Source: Plecoglossus altivelis
Taxonomy: Eukaryota > Chordata > Actinopteri > Osmeriformes > Plecoglossidae
Direction: 5' to 3'
DNA length: 64,000 nt
Assembly: GCA_036571765.1 (NCBI GenBank)
Contig: BROE01000007.1
Location: 8,062,026 to 8,126,025, forward strand
The notes beneath the pieces are model-generated. The model saw only the letters and a program-made list of their open reading frames with translations. It was not told the DNA's origin and searched no databases. Shown here piece by piece: positions 1 through 9,482 of the stretch. The first letter of the stretch is position 1, and the number at the start of each line of letters is the position of its first letter. A program made the position numbers and the translations under genes.

Positions 1-58
1 TCTGGGGAGAGAGCGTCTCCACTGTCCTCGTCGAAGCCAGGGTAGTCAACCTGGCCCT
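1..58 (-). CDS. mrtfb: mrtfb exon, acidic segment, cut by the window edge
   Basis: After the acceptor CCCTCAG the reading is GQVDYPGFDEDSGDALSP and then the edge. This matches the segment that follows RPEL3 in MRTF proteins. Phase is correct with the previous exon (G plus AG). Confidence 0.85.
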
Positions 59-351
59 CTGAGGGACCAACACCAGGGGGCAGCACAGAGGCACAGCATA
101 TTAACCACACATCAACCAGGACTGGTCTGGTCTGGTCTGGTTCTTCTGTATGTCCCACCCCCTCTGTGTATCCCCCCTCTCTCACCTATGATGGCCTCCT
201 TGACGCTGGAGTCCACAGGCAGGATGTTCTTCACCACCAGCTCCATGGGTCCAGGTCTCTGGGAGATCTTCTCGTTCAGATCGTCAGCCAGGCGGGCTCT
301 CTTCAGCCTCATCTGGGTCGCCTGCAGAGAGGGCTCTGCTCCCGTCTCTAA

Positions 352-408
<57 letters not shown>

Positions 409-811
409 GTTGGTCACCATACCATGATGTCACAAGCTGTCGCGCCTACTGGCTAACCTGGATCACATGACCCTGGCAGGGGGCAGAGTACCTTGGAGGA
501 TGTGCATCCTGACCAGCTCAGACCTCTCAGGACGACTACGGATCTTGTGCTTTAGGAAGTTCTCCGTCTGGGGAGGAGAGAGCCACAAAGCACGCTCAGA
601 GATGTCTACTGTCCTGACTCACACTTGGATGATAAAAGGTTGTATGTGTGTGTGTGTGTGTGTGCGTGTGCGCGCACGTGCTTCTTACCCTGGCTCTCTC
701 CAGGCTGCGGATCTGCTCATGGAATGCTGCCGGACTCTTAAGAGCTGCATGGAGGAATGTTGGAAGATCAGACATGAGCAGTACCAACATCTGAAGCGGC
801 GAGCTGCTGTG

Positions 812-851
<40 letters not shown>

Positions 852-3007
852 GTGGTGCGTGTTTGTTTGTATGTGTATGTGAGGGTGGCAGTGCCCATAC
901 TCACGTGGCATGATGCCCTGGTCGACCAGCTGCTCACGGGTACGCCTCTGCTGCAGCCTTAACTGCAGAACTGAGAGAGAGACAGACAGAGAGAGACCGA
1001 GATACAGAGAGAGATACAGACAGAGAGAGACAGAGAGAGAGCGAGATAAGTGTAGGATGGCAGGAGACCGTAGAAAGAGAAAGTTACTTTGTAAGTCCTA
1101 AACTAATGGGGAAACTGTAGGATATCTGCATCAAAAAGGCACAGATAGACCCCGCCCCCCCAAATACACACATTCTTCTCCCTGACCTCTCTGACCACCT
1201 CCCGCCTCACATCCTGTCCTGCTGCTGAGACAGAGACAACAGCACAGCTCTGTCCTCCATCACACAGAGCTGCCCCCACAAACAGACATCACTCAACCAA
1301 CATGGCTACACAGTTACCACACAGGCCCCTGTCTCCTACTCTGCATCTGCAGAGAGGCACATCGTGGAAGAGAGGCAGATGGAAAGAGAGAGCATCACCA
1401 GGTTGGTATCTGCACACCGATGGGCTGTCCACCTCCAGACAAGCCATGGTCCCAGGGACAAGGGTCTCTCCAAGGTCTACAGCCTGTCAGGTCAGCTTCC
1501 AGGTCAGCCTAGCTCAAGTCCCATAGATCCTAGTCCACACAGTGTACCAGTATGAGAGCTGGACTAGAGACTGTCTCCTGCACTCTGATTGTGCCCCTTT
1601 CTGTCTCTCTCAAGAAATACAACAACTGAGTCCCTCCCTCTTTCTGTCTCCCTCCCCCTACTTTCCTCTCTCCCTCCCTCTCTCCCTCCCTCTCTCCCTC
1701 CCTCTGCCAGCAGATTGTAGATGTATTCAGTAGTAAGTGATCCACAGCTAGAGGCAGGGTTAGAGCAGCTCAAGTTAACCAGACCAGCTCCTCCCACCTC
1801 AGTAAACAGGCAGGAATCTGCTTGATTCAAGGACTCTCAAAAGTAAAGCATTGTGAAACCCAGAACAACCACTCTGACACCTTTTTGCATTCCATTCTAT
1901 TGATTTAATTATTAACTCAGATCCTTACCCATATACAACATACATTTCCTGTGAAACACTTTCCAGAATTCTAGATGTATGTGGTACCCCTACCTATACC
2001 ATGTTTCTGAACAACAGTCTCACACACACCAGCACTATCACACACACAGGGGTCTGCTTGGTGTGAATGAGTCACACTTCCAGCCAGTGGTTGACAGGGC
2101 TGACCCCTCTAGAAGAGGGTCCTGTTTATGGGAGCCAAACACCGTTTTCACACATGCCGCTCTACGCACGCGTGACGTCGCACACCGGAGAGAACACACA
2201 CACACACACTGGATGACTTAAACACACACAGTGACTCACACAGACTCACTAGGTCACACGTCTGTCAACCTGGGAGCTTGACCAGTGAACTCCCACCAGA
2301 TGAAGGTGAGACATTCTACCCCTGTCCTGGACTCAAACCTGTTTGGCCAGTTGGCCACTCCTGCGTGTGGACAGACTAGGGTCTGGCCGCTTCCTTCCCC
2401 AATAGTCACTCTGTACCCTGTCCCACTTCTAAAGAGAAAACATGGGAGACCAGTTGCTGCATGTGTGTGGTCTCTGACCAGTGTTTGCTGATGACCAGTG
2501 ATATATGTCAGTGTGTGTACATATGAGTATGTGTATGTGAGTGTGTGTATGTGAGTGTGTATACATGTGAGTGTGTGTATGTGAGTGTGTGTATGTGAGT
2601 GTGTGTACATGTGAGTGTGTGTATATGAGTGTGTGTGTGTGTGTGGCAGGAAAATATTTCCGTCCTTCAGATCAAGAGGTTTCTATCAGTTGTCTCCAGT
2701 GCCCTCAACATGTGTGTCTATGTCTGTGTGTTCACGTGCTACATGTTTGGTTTTGGTGTGTGTGTGCGTGAGTGAGTGGTATGTTACCGTTCTTGCGCTC
2801 GTTGAGGGGGGGCAGCTTCTGGGTGGGCTGCAGAGTTAGCTCCTCCAGCTCGTGGGTCACAGCCTCACTCTGGGGGCTGGGGACCAGAAACCCCAGCATC
2901 CCACAATCCCCCTGGGCTCCCAGCCACCCCTGGGGCTCCATGGCACTGCTGTCACCCTGGCAAACAGGAGCAGGTTCCCAGTCCCACAATGGTTGTCACG
3001 GTGATCT
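1..3007 (-). CDS. mrtfb: Myocardin-related transcription factor B, 5' coding exons (gene continues off the left edge)
   Basis: Partial gene read from 2941 down to 1. MRTFs are SRF coactivators. Their N-terminal RPEL motifs bind G-actin, which keeps the protein cytoplasmic until actin polymerises. Coding exons seen: 2941-2788, 970-905, 744-689, 567-492, 347-186 and 58 to <1. All junctions are GT-AG and phases agree throughout. The joined protein shows the N-terminal block ending LPPLNERKN, then RPEL1 (RTREQLVDQGIMP), RPEL2 (KIRSRPERSELVRMHIL) and RPEL3 (KISQRPGPMELVVKNIL), then the acidic FDEDSGDALSP segment. The ATG at 2941 was chosen because it gives the same distance to the conserved SPQSEAV as human MRTFB; an in-frame ATG at 2989 also exists. 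The SAP, leucine-zipper and activation regions must lie beyond position 1. The residues match the B paralogue better than MRTFA. Fish duplicates (a/b) cannot be told apart here. Confidence 0.93.
186..347 (-). CDS. mrtfb: mrtfb exon, RPEL3
   Basis: A 162-nt exon encoding ETGAEPSLQATQMRLKRARL through VKEAIIG. It holds the basic stretch and RPEL3 (RPGPMELV). The acceptor ATTTAG is preceded directly by a TG repeat (CA on the plus strand, 354-402) in place of an ordinary polypyrimidine tract. The donor is GTGAGA. Confidence 0.92.
352..402 (+). repeat. (CA)n microsatellite at an mrtfb splice acceptor
   Basis: About 24 CA units. On the transcribed strand this is a UG tract ending a few bases before the acceptor AG of the RPEL3 exon. 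Confidence 0.97.
492..567 (-). CDS. mrtfb: mrtfb exon, RPEL2
   Basis: A 76-nt exon encoding TENFLKHKIRSRPERSELVR, then MHILQ plus one base. The acceptor is CTCCCCAG and the donor GTACTC. It contains the basic RPEL2 motif RSRPERSELV. Confidence 0.92.
689..744 (-). CDS. mrtfb: mrtfb exon, linker between RPEL1 and RPEL2
   Basis: A 56-nt exon encoding (P)LKSPAAFHEQIRSLERAR. The acceptor is CATGCAG and the donor GTAAGA. The split proline codon joins correctly to the preceding exon (C plus CT). Confidence 0.9.
905..970 (-). CDS. mrtfb: mrtfb exon, RPEL1 segment
   Basis: A 66-nt exon encoding VLQLRLQQRRTREQLVDQGIMP, with split codons at both ends. The acceptor is CTCTCAG and the donor GTGAGT. The RTREQLV...GIM core is the degenerate first RPEL of MRTFs. 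Confidence 0.92.
971..2787 (-). other. mrtfb intron
   Basis: Intron between the first coding exon and the RPEL1 exon. It holds a CCCT/CTCT tract near 1655-1708 and a long TG-rich tract (TGTGAG/TATG variants) at 2505-2643. No further coding exon was recognised. Confidence 0.7.
2788..2941 (-). CDS. mrtfb: mrtfb first coding exon
   Basis: Encodes 51 residues from MEPQGWLG to NERKN plus the first base of the next codon. The donor GTAACA lies just below 2788. Upstream, an acceptor-like CATGTAG sits at about 3008, so the exon probably extends to 3007 as 5' UTR. This is the human-like isoform N-terminus; no alternative first coding exon was recognised. Confidence 0.88.
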
Positions 3008-3899
3008 CTACATGTGGAGAAAGAGAGAGAGAAGGATGAGAATAGATGAAGTCCTTCTATAGGTAGAACATTCTGGAAAAATCTTGTTACGGACACCGTT
3101 GAATACTGTGAAATCAATCTTTGACGTCAATTAACTATTACTATTCAGCTGCTCGAAACAGAACTAAAGAGGCTTAGACTTTCAGACTGTGACTAAGAAT
3201 CATCCAGATGTGGAGGCTGGCCTGAGGTCAGCAAGCAGGAAGGTGTGGTTTCTCTAAAGACATATGACTGGGCTGTATTTCTCCACAGCTCTACCTTCAT
3301 TCCACCACCAGGCTGGATGACATTGATGTGAAATGAAAACTGCTGACCTGAACAAGAGCCACCATGGAAAACCCAACGGGTCACATGGTGAATGTATGCA
3401 CTCAGAGTCCGACCGGCTGTGTCGTCATGATGTCATCGTTGTGGTCAACGACTGCAGGAGCAGTAACTTTGCAAGCAACTTTAAGAGTGAGAGCCAAAAA
3501 CACACTGTCGTACCACACATGGTGACCAGCGGTTACGGTGACCAGCGGTTACGAAAACCAGCTTCCCACATATTGGAAGGTTCCAAATCCAAGCCAGCCC
3601 TGCAACACCCTGATCCTTAGACCCAACCACATGTACTCTCTCTGGGAAAGGTAGCATGGTCCAGACTGGCCTGTAGCTATTGGAGGTTAGTGTGTGTGTC
3701 GTAGGACTGCACTGCAGAAAGCCATGCAGTTTTCTGTGTCTTTGGTGAATCATGTTAACCTTCAGTATAGCTCATCTCCCTGCAGCACAGTCCAGTGTAC
3801 AGGAACACTAGCAGAATCAGGCTGCAAGCCTCATAAAGTCTACCTCCACATCTGCCAGAGGGCCCAGCCATCTCCCTGGCTCCTACTGAAGTCGAGCAA

Positions 3900-4076
3900 G
3901 CTGGGCACTCAGACTGCTGGGGCCCTTAGACTGCTGGGGCCCTTAGACTGCTGGGCCCTCAGACTACTGGGGCCCTCAGACTACTGGGGCCCTCAGACTG
4001 ATGGGGCCCTCAGACTTCTGGGCCCTCAGACTGCTGGGGCCCTCAGTCTGATGGGGCCCTCAGACTTCTGGGGCCC
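3900..4076 (+). repeat. GC-rich minisatellite, unit about 17-18 bp
   Basis: About ten imperfect copies of a unit like GACTGCTGGGGCCCTTA, with CTGCTGG, CTACTGG, CTGATGG and CTTCTGG variants. Any reading frame through it is a by-product of the repeat. Confidence 0.9.
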
Positions 4077-4655
4077 TCCCGTGGTTCTACATGTTCCTCT
4101 GGCTGAACCCTTCTCCACTGTCACGTGACTCCAGAGTCAACAAGCTGTGACAGACTCCACACAGCCGACTCGAAACACGCCAGACGAGACAAGTCCCTGA
4201 GGAGGCTGCAGGTGTGGGTGTCTCACTGCTCGGCTGATATCTTCATCTCCCCTCGTGGGCCTTGGCCAGAGCAAACGCGGATCGAAACCTAGACACAGTC
4301 AGGTTTCAGCCAATCAAGAGCAGCAGTCAACAGAGAAAGGGGCAGGTCAACACTCTCTCCCCTGCGCTGTGGCCCTACACTGTGAACAGATACCCCAAAC
4401 AGCTTCGTCAGACTCATATCTCTATGTGATTATAGGCTTAGTAACAGGCTAGCGCAGGCCTGTCATGTAGCGTTGATTTGGTTGCCACCTATGCACTGCT
4501 GTTGACTTAAAGGCTTCTCAGGTGAAGCCCGGATCTGAGCGCATCAGGGAGGAGGAAATTTGAAATGGTGGTGCGGAGTGTCGGGTTTGGCTTGCCCAGC
4601 CTCAGGCTCTGTTTCTCTTAGTCAGACGCCCCAGAGTGTGAGCTCACTGGGGAGA

Positions 4656-4770
4656 TGAGAGGAACAGAGAGAGAGAGACAGACAGACTGACAGAGAAACA
4701 GAGAGAGACAGAGACAGACTGACAGAGCAAGACAGAGAGAAAGAGAGACAGACAGACAGACAGAAAAACA
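4656..4770 (+). repeat. (GAGA/GACA)n microsatellite
   Basis: Interrupted GAGA, GACA and GACTGACA units. No gene overlaps it. Confidence 0.9.
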
Positions 4771-5768
4771 AGGACAAGCTGTACGGGGATTTTCTACCCA
4801 CAGGACACTGAGCTTTAACTGCTACTGCGGCACCATACACACACGTACCTCTTCTTGATAAAGAATCTGTTGAAATTGAAGATTTATTTTCCATCCATAA
4901 TTCCATGAAAAGCTGTCACCTCCACTGGAACAGAAGATGAGTGTGCTGGGAGACAGATGTCCAGCTGGCTCAGCAGTCTACGCCATGGAGACAGACCTGA
5001 GGAGATATGCTCACATTAACAACCCCAACACACCTAGTCTCACCCTAATCTGACAACGATAGAGCCCTTCACATAAAGTCAAGCCAGACCAGTTAGCGGG
5101 CAGGATAGCAGAGTTGCTCGAAGACCAGGCTGTGGAGCGAGACAGCGAAGCTCAGTCTACAAGGATGCTACTAGCGGTGGTAGCTGCACTGGAACAAACA
5201 CAGCCGCATTTGGAAGAAGGGGACTGCGGCCAGCGGTGTCTGCGGTTGCCACAGCAACCACTGGCCGCCGCTGCCGGTCTCCGTGGCGATGTGCCGGATG
5301 TGTTCATGGGGAGAGACAAAAGCGGGAAGGAGCTCTCTTGGTTTGATGAGGATGTGCACAGCCGACGGGCATCAGAGGGTATAAATAGCACCGTGCCAAG
5401 CCACAGGTTGTATTAAGCAGCAGCGCTGGTTTGCATATCAGTGTTTATGATGAGGAGGAGGAGGAGGAGGAGGGGGGGTGGAGCACGCCTACCTTATGCC
5501 AGTGATGCGAGTGAGATATGGGAAGTTAAAAGGGAAGACAGATGGCGAGAGCAAGAGAAATAAAGAGAGGAAGAAAAAGAGAGACAGGTCATCTGGTTTG
5601 TTTCGAGTCTCCTCACCATGTGTGCTGACTGCTTGTATCTGCTGCCTGGGAGCTGAGAAACAACATTGAGAAGTGACTGGGCTGCATGCTAGGCTAATCT
5701 CAGACCTGTCTACCTGCTGCCTCATGACTAGCCTTCTTTCTTTCAGGTCTCTTTGTATCTGCCAGCCT

Positions 5769-5789
5769 GTCTGTCTGTCTGTCTGTCTG

Positions 5790-5825
<36 letters not shown>
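5769..5825 (+). repeat. (CTGT)n microsatellite
   Basis: About 13 CTGT units running into a short CT tract. It directly abuts the inverted repeat at 5829. Confidence 0.95.
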
Positions 5826-5827
<2 letters not shown>

Positions 5828-5828
5828 C

Positions 5829-5877
5829 CTGGGCTGGGTGACATGCACACAGGGAGTGTGCATGTCACCCAGCCCAG
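5829..5877. repeat. Perfect inverted repeat, 22-bp arms and 5-bp loop
   Basis: The left arm (5829-5850) contains GGGCTGGGTGACATGCACAC. The right arm (5856-5877) is its exact reverse complement. The 5-base spacer is AGGGA. A single strand would fold into a long unbroken hairpin. Confidence 0.95.
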
Positions 5878-6750
5878 CCTCCCTCCACACATGCTTGTCT
5901 GCCCCTCCCTCCTCCTTTCTTCCTTCCCTCCCTCCCTCCCACCCAGCCGGTCTGGGTCTCCTCCTCTGCCTCCATCCCACCCTCCCTCCCTTGTCTGTCT
6001 GCCTTTCTAACTCCCTCCCAGCCAGCCTGTCTGCCCTGCAGTGCTAAGTTGTGTGTTTATATGTCAGACCATATTCATTTATGTGGTGTGGTCTGTGGAG
6101 ATTATTGAAGAGAGGAGAGAAGGGTAGGGCGCCTCAGTACAATGCTGTGATTTGGCTGCATGCTGTACTCATGAGGCCCCAGGTTCCAGAGTTCACAACT
6201 TCAATCACATGCCTGAGCTTAAGGTAGGGATGGGCAGGTGAGGGTGTGTGTGCAACTAGACTGAGGTCATTACATTCCATCCAGACTCAGAGACATGCAT
6301 TGATAAAATGACAGTTGTTGTTCTTTAAGCTACTGTAGCTAGGAGCACTCTGCTGATGAAATGACAGAGGAGCCTGTCCACTTAACAAACTACAATCATT
6401 AACGGCATACTGTCCAGAAGTATGTCGACAGGCCTGTAGATTTCTAAATCAAAAATAAACAAACACGCTGAGCAGACCCAGCAGGATCCACACTGATGTT
6501 TATGTGTCTGAACAGTGGCTCCACTGCAGAGCAGGGCAGCAGCTACCTGCCTGCGACTGAACCCAGCCGAGCAGAGCTGGACCAGTAGCCTGCTAATACA
6601 AGCTGGTACTACAGGATTCACCAAGCAAACGCACACTCATGAACACACATACCATCTCTCTCTCTCTCTTTGTTCTGGCAGGGTGGTCTGGTCTTTTTCA
6701 AAACATACACTCCATCACCTAGTTGCATAAAATACTGGTTAGGGATGTCT

Positions 6751-6752
6751 GT

Positions 6753-6795
<43 letters not shown>

Positions 6796-6799
6796 CGCG
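6751..6799 (+). repeat. (TG)n microsatellite
   Basis: TG repeat with TATG interruptions. Confidence 0.95.
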
Positions 6800-7918
6800 C
6801 ACCGCAAACCATGTTGTATTCTAGCCTACTAGAAGTGAGGCTTAAAATAAGAAGCTTCAGAATGCTGTTTTCAGAGACTATTTGAGTTGATTATTAAATG
6901 TGACTGAATTGGACCAAGTCTGGTCCAACCAAGAATTATTTTTAAAGGTCCATCGCAATTATTTCAGCATGTTAGCCAATCCCATCTGCTCTGCAGATTG
7001 CTGTCAGACTGAGGGAGAATCATCATCATCATAGTTGTCACATCATCCTACAGACACCAGGGCTTCGACTGTTCACATACATTCTGCTAACATGCAGGTT
7101 ATAGTTTGCTACATTTGGGCTGGAGAACAACACTAGCTTCTGATTAGACCGTAAGTCAGTGTTCAACAATCTCTTAGAGAATCACATCTTTCTTCATCAC
7201 AGGTTTAGACATTATGGGCGAATTTGATGTGACACAGTGTGCGACAGCTTCATTCGCCCACTTCCTCAGTTATGGACAGTAAACTACATCTTAGTTTAAC
7301 ACTATCCAGGCTATGCTTTTTGTCCAACGAGCAATGGCAGGGACTGAGGACAACGTTGCCTGACATAAAGCTAGCAAAACGCCAAGTCTCTCCGCCTTTG
7401 TAAAGAAGTGTAGTTACCTAGTAGGGTAAAGGTGGTCACCTCATGAGTCAGGTCAACAGGATCCCTATCCTCCTGTAGCTACGGCTAGCATGGAACCCAA
7501 CTCAGATTACAGGATTAGACCCCATCATTTACTAGGTCTCTAGATGACAGCTGGTGCGACCTTGCTATTACAATCACAGAGTTAATCAAAATACATCAAA
7601 TTCCCCAGTTATGATTTCTTATTCTTCTGGCAGCGACCTGCTGCCTTGAAACTAACTCCTCTCTCTTGATACATATCTAGGCTTATGATAAATATGGGAT
7701 GTGGGTCACAGACTAGGCCGGTTTACAATTCCGTAATCGAAGCACCATCAAATTACAGCTTCAAAATGATCAGGGCACCTTTTCATTTGCTAACAGAAAC
7801 ACACGATAGCATCAACAACCTCCCACACATTGAAGACAGCTAGCGTGATGCTATGTGAGCATGTCTGCAAACTGGCATGCTACAAACAAGACAGCAATGT
7901 CCTGTCAACTGATCTTAC

Positions 7919-8110
7919 CGAATTATACAGCCTACGCGTCCCTGGTCGTTTGGCCTTGGGTTTACCGTTACATTACTACTAATGTCGACAGATTATGCCC
8001 TCTGTGTTTTTCTAGAGATCGAAGTTTTTATTCTCGGAGTAAAATGGCTCCTGCTGTCTACTAGGATACATTGAATGACGTAATCATGTCTCGCAAGCGG
8101 AAGCGAAAGC
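7919..8110 (-). promoter_or_regulatory. Candidate mrtfb promoter and non-coding first exon
   Basis: The gap between the ercc4 polyadenylation signal and mrtfb holds a cluster typical of TATA-less promoters. There is a YY1-like AAAATGGCTCC (8041-8051), a CRE-like TGACGTAA (about 8077-8084) and an ETS-like GCGGAAGCG (about 8097-8105). On the minus strand a strong donor, CG followed by GTAAGA, occurs at 7919/7918. A non-coding exon from about 8050 to 7919 spliced to the acceptor at 3008 would give mrtfb a normal structure. This is inferred from motifs only. Confidence 0.4.
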
Positions 8111-8377
8111 AATACAAGTCACGTTAACAGAGGGCGCTCGTGGGTTCTAAGCTTTTTGGAATTAAATGTTATTAAAAAGATGTGAAAACTAAAGCCAAAC
8201 ATTCTTGACAAAACGATGGAATTTGTGGCAAATGTTGGGACACTGGGAGTATCAAGTAGAGGAAATGAAATGCCAGCATGCCTCTGTGTAACTGTGTCGC
8301 ATGTAACTGCATGTCCTATTTAAAGATGCAGGAAAGAGCTAAGTAGAATTTTCTCTTTTTGCAAGTTCATTGCTTTC

Positions 8378-8383
8378 TTTATT
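8378..8383 (-). terminator. Candidate ercc4 polyadenylation signal
   Basis: TTTATT on the plus strand is AATAAA on the minus strand. It lies about 360 nt beyond the ercc4 stop codon and no closer canonical signal stands out. Confidence 0.55.
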
Positions 8384-8739
8384 TCCAAAAGGCATATAAA
8401 TCAGGCCAGAGGCAGACAATCCCAGGTGCTTAAGTCATCAGCCAGCCTGCTTACAGTACATCAGATAATTGCTCCCCAGGGCCAGTACAATCCATTCAAC
8501 CCACTCATTCACAATAAATACTAAAGTACTCTTTAGTTAACTGTGTTTTCCACGCTATTCAAGAATTAAAAAATTACCCTGTCTTCCAAATGTGCTATGA
8601 AACAAACAAACATTTACAAACAAATACAAACACAATTTTACAACACTAAGGCAAAATTCTCTCCACATTCAGGGAGCAGGTAACCTGCCTGATACAGGGC
8701 ACTCAATACATGGCCTTTCTCAGACAGTCCCTGTCAAGT

Positions 8740-9482
8740 CTATGAGGGCTTCTTGCCCTTCTGTACAGGGGTAGGCACATCCACAACATTATGGAGGAAC
8801 TCGTACAGCATCCTAGCATTGCCGGCATTGCCCAGAATCTGTGCCAGCTTGTCCTGGCTCAGTGTGGCTAGCTCTGCAATGCTAGCTGCAGCGCTAACAA
8901 GTGCTCTGCAGTTCTTAACGTTGACCCCGGGCATGCGCAAAAGGAAGTCATAAGGTCCAGGGTTGTAGAGATCCGCAGACTCGGCTACCGTGTCCGACTC
9001 TGCAGTCACAGCCTGGGCGGCCGCGGCGTCTGGTTCCTTGCGCCCGCGCTTCAGCTCGTGGAACAGCTCTGCCGTGGCGTGGGGGGAGGGGCACCAGAGG
9101 AGGCGGAGCCGGGGGAAGTGAAGTGTGAGGAGGGTGAGTTTGGATGTCACGTCGTTAGCCGATATCTCCTGGCGGAAGTCAGTCCTGGCCACGAGGGAGA
9201 AGGGCTTGGCCGGATCGAACTCGATGAGCAAGATGGGTTTGCGGTAGAAACGAGTCATGGACAGGCACTGGGTGTAAAGGCGCCCGCTCTGCAGGGAACC
9301 AATCAGATCGCTGACGCTCTTGCGCTCCACGCAAGTGTCGTCTGTGAGGATGTAGTCTCCCACCTCCAGGGTCACGGGCTCGATGTCTAGCCCACGGCGG
9401 TGCAGCAGGGACGGGAGCTCACTACGGAACTCACGCATGTCCACGATGACGCGTGAAGGCTCCTTAGGCTGCTCCTGGCCTC
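8740..9482 (-). CDS. ercc4: ercc4 exon 11, nuclease domain and helix-hairpin-helix
   Basis: A 743-nt last exon starting GGQEQPKEPSRVIVDMREFR. It contains VGDYIL, CVERKSVSDLIGS and the C-terminal MPGVNVKNCR hairpin region, and ends KKPS then TAG at 8742-8740. The acceptor is CTCACAG. Confidence 0.97.

Larger units (their letters stand above)
643..1047 (+). repeat. Three microsatellites in mrtfb introns
   Basis: TG tracts at about 643-670 and 809-851, and a GA/GACA tract at about 972-1047. They sit between closely spaced mrtfb exons. Confidence 0.9.
3008..7918 (-). other. Probable mrtfb 5' intron, with simple repeats
   Basis: No coding exon recognised. Contents are a 17-18-bp minisatellite (3900-4076), a GACA tract (4656-4770), a CpG-richer patch (5150-5390), a GGA run (5450-5475), a CTGT tract (5769-5825), a large perfect inverted repeat (5829-5877), CT-rich sequence (5890-6010) and a TG tract (6751-6799). 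It is called an intron only if the promoter at 7919-8110 really serves mrtfb. Confidence 0.45.

Noticed and set aside
5829..5877. MicroRNA precursor
   Set aside because: A 5-base loop and a perfect 22-bp stem do not fit a normal pre-miRNA, and flanks do not extend the stem.
5489..6047. Long overlapping frames rich in Cys/Leu/Ser or Arg/Asp/Gln
   Set aside because: They run through CTGT and CT simple repeats on both strands.
9058..9390. Plus-strand open frame opposite the XPF nuclease exon
   Set aside because: It is the antisense of a conserved exon with no independent support.
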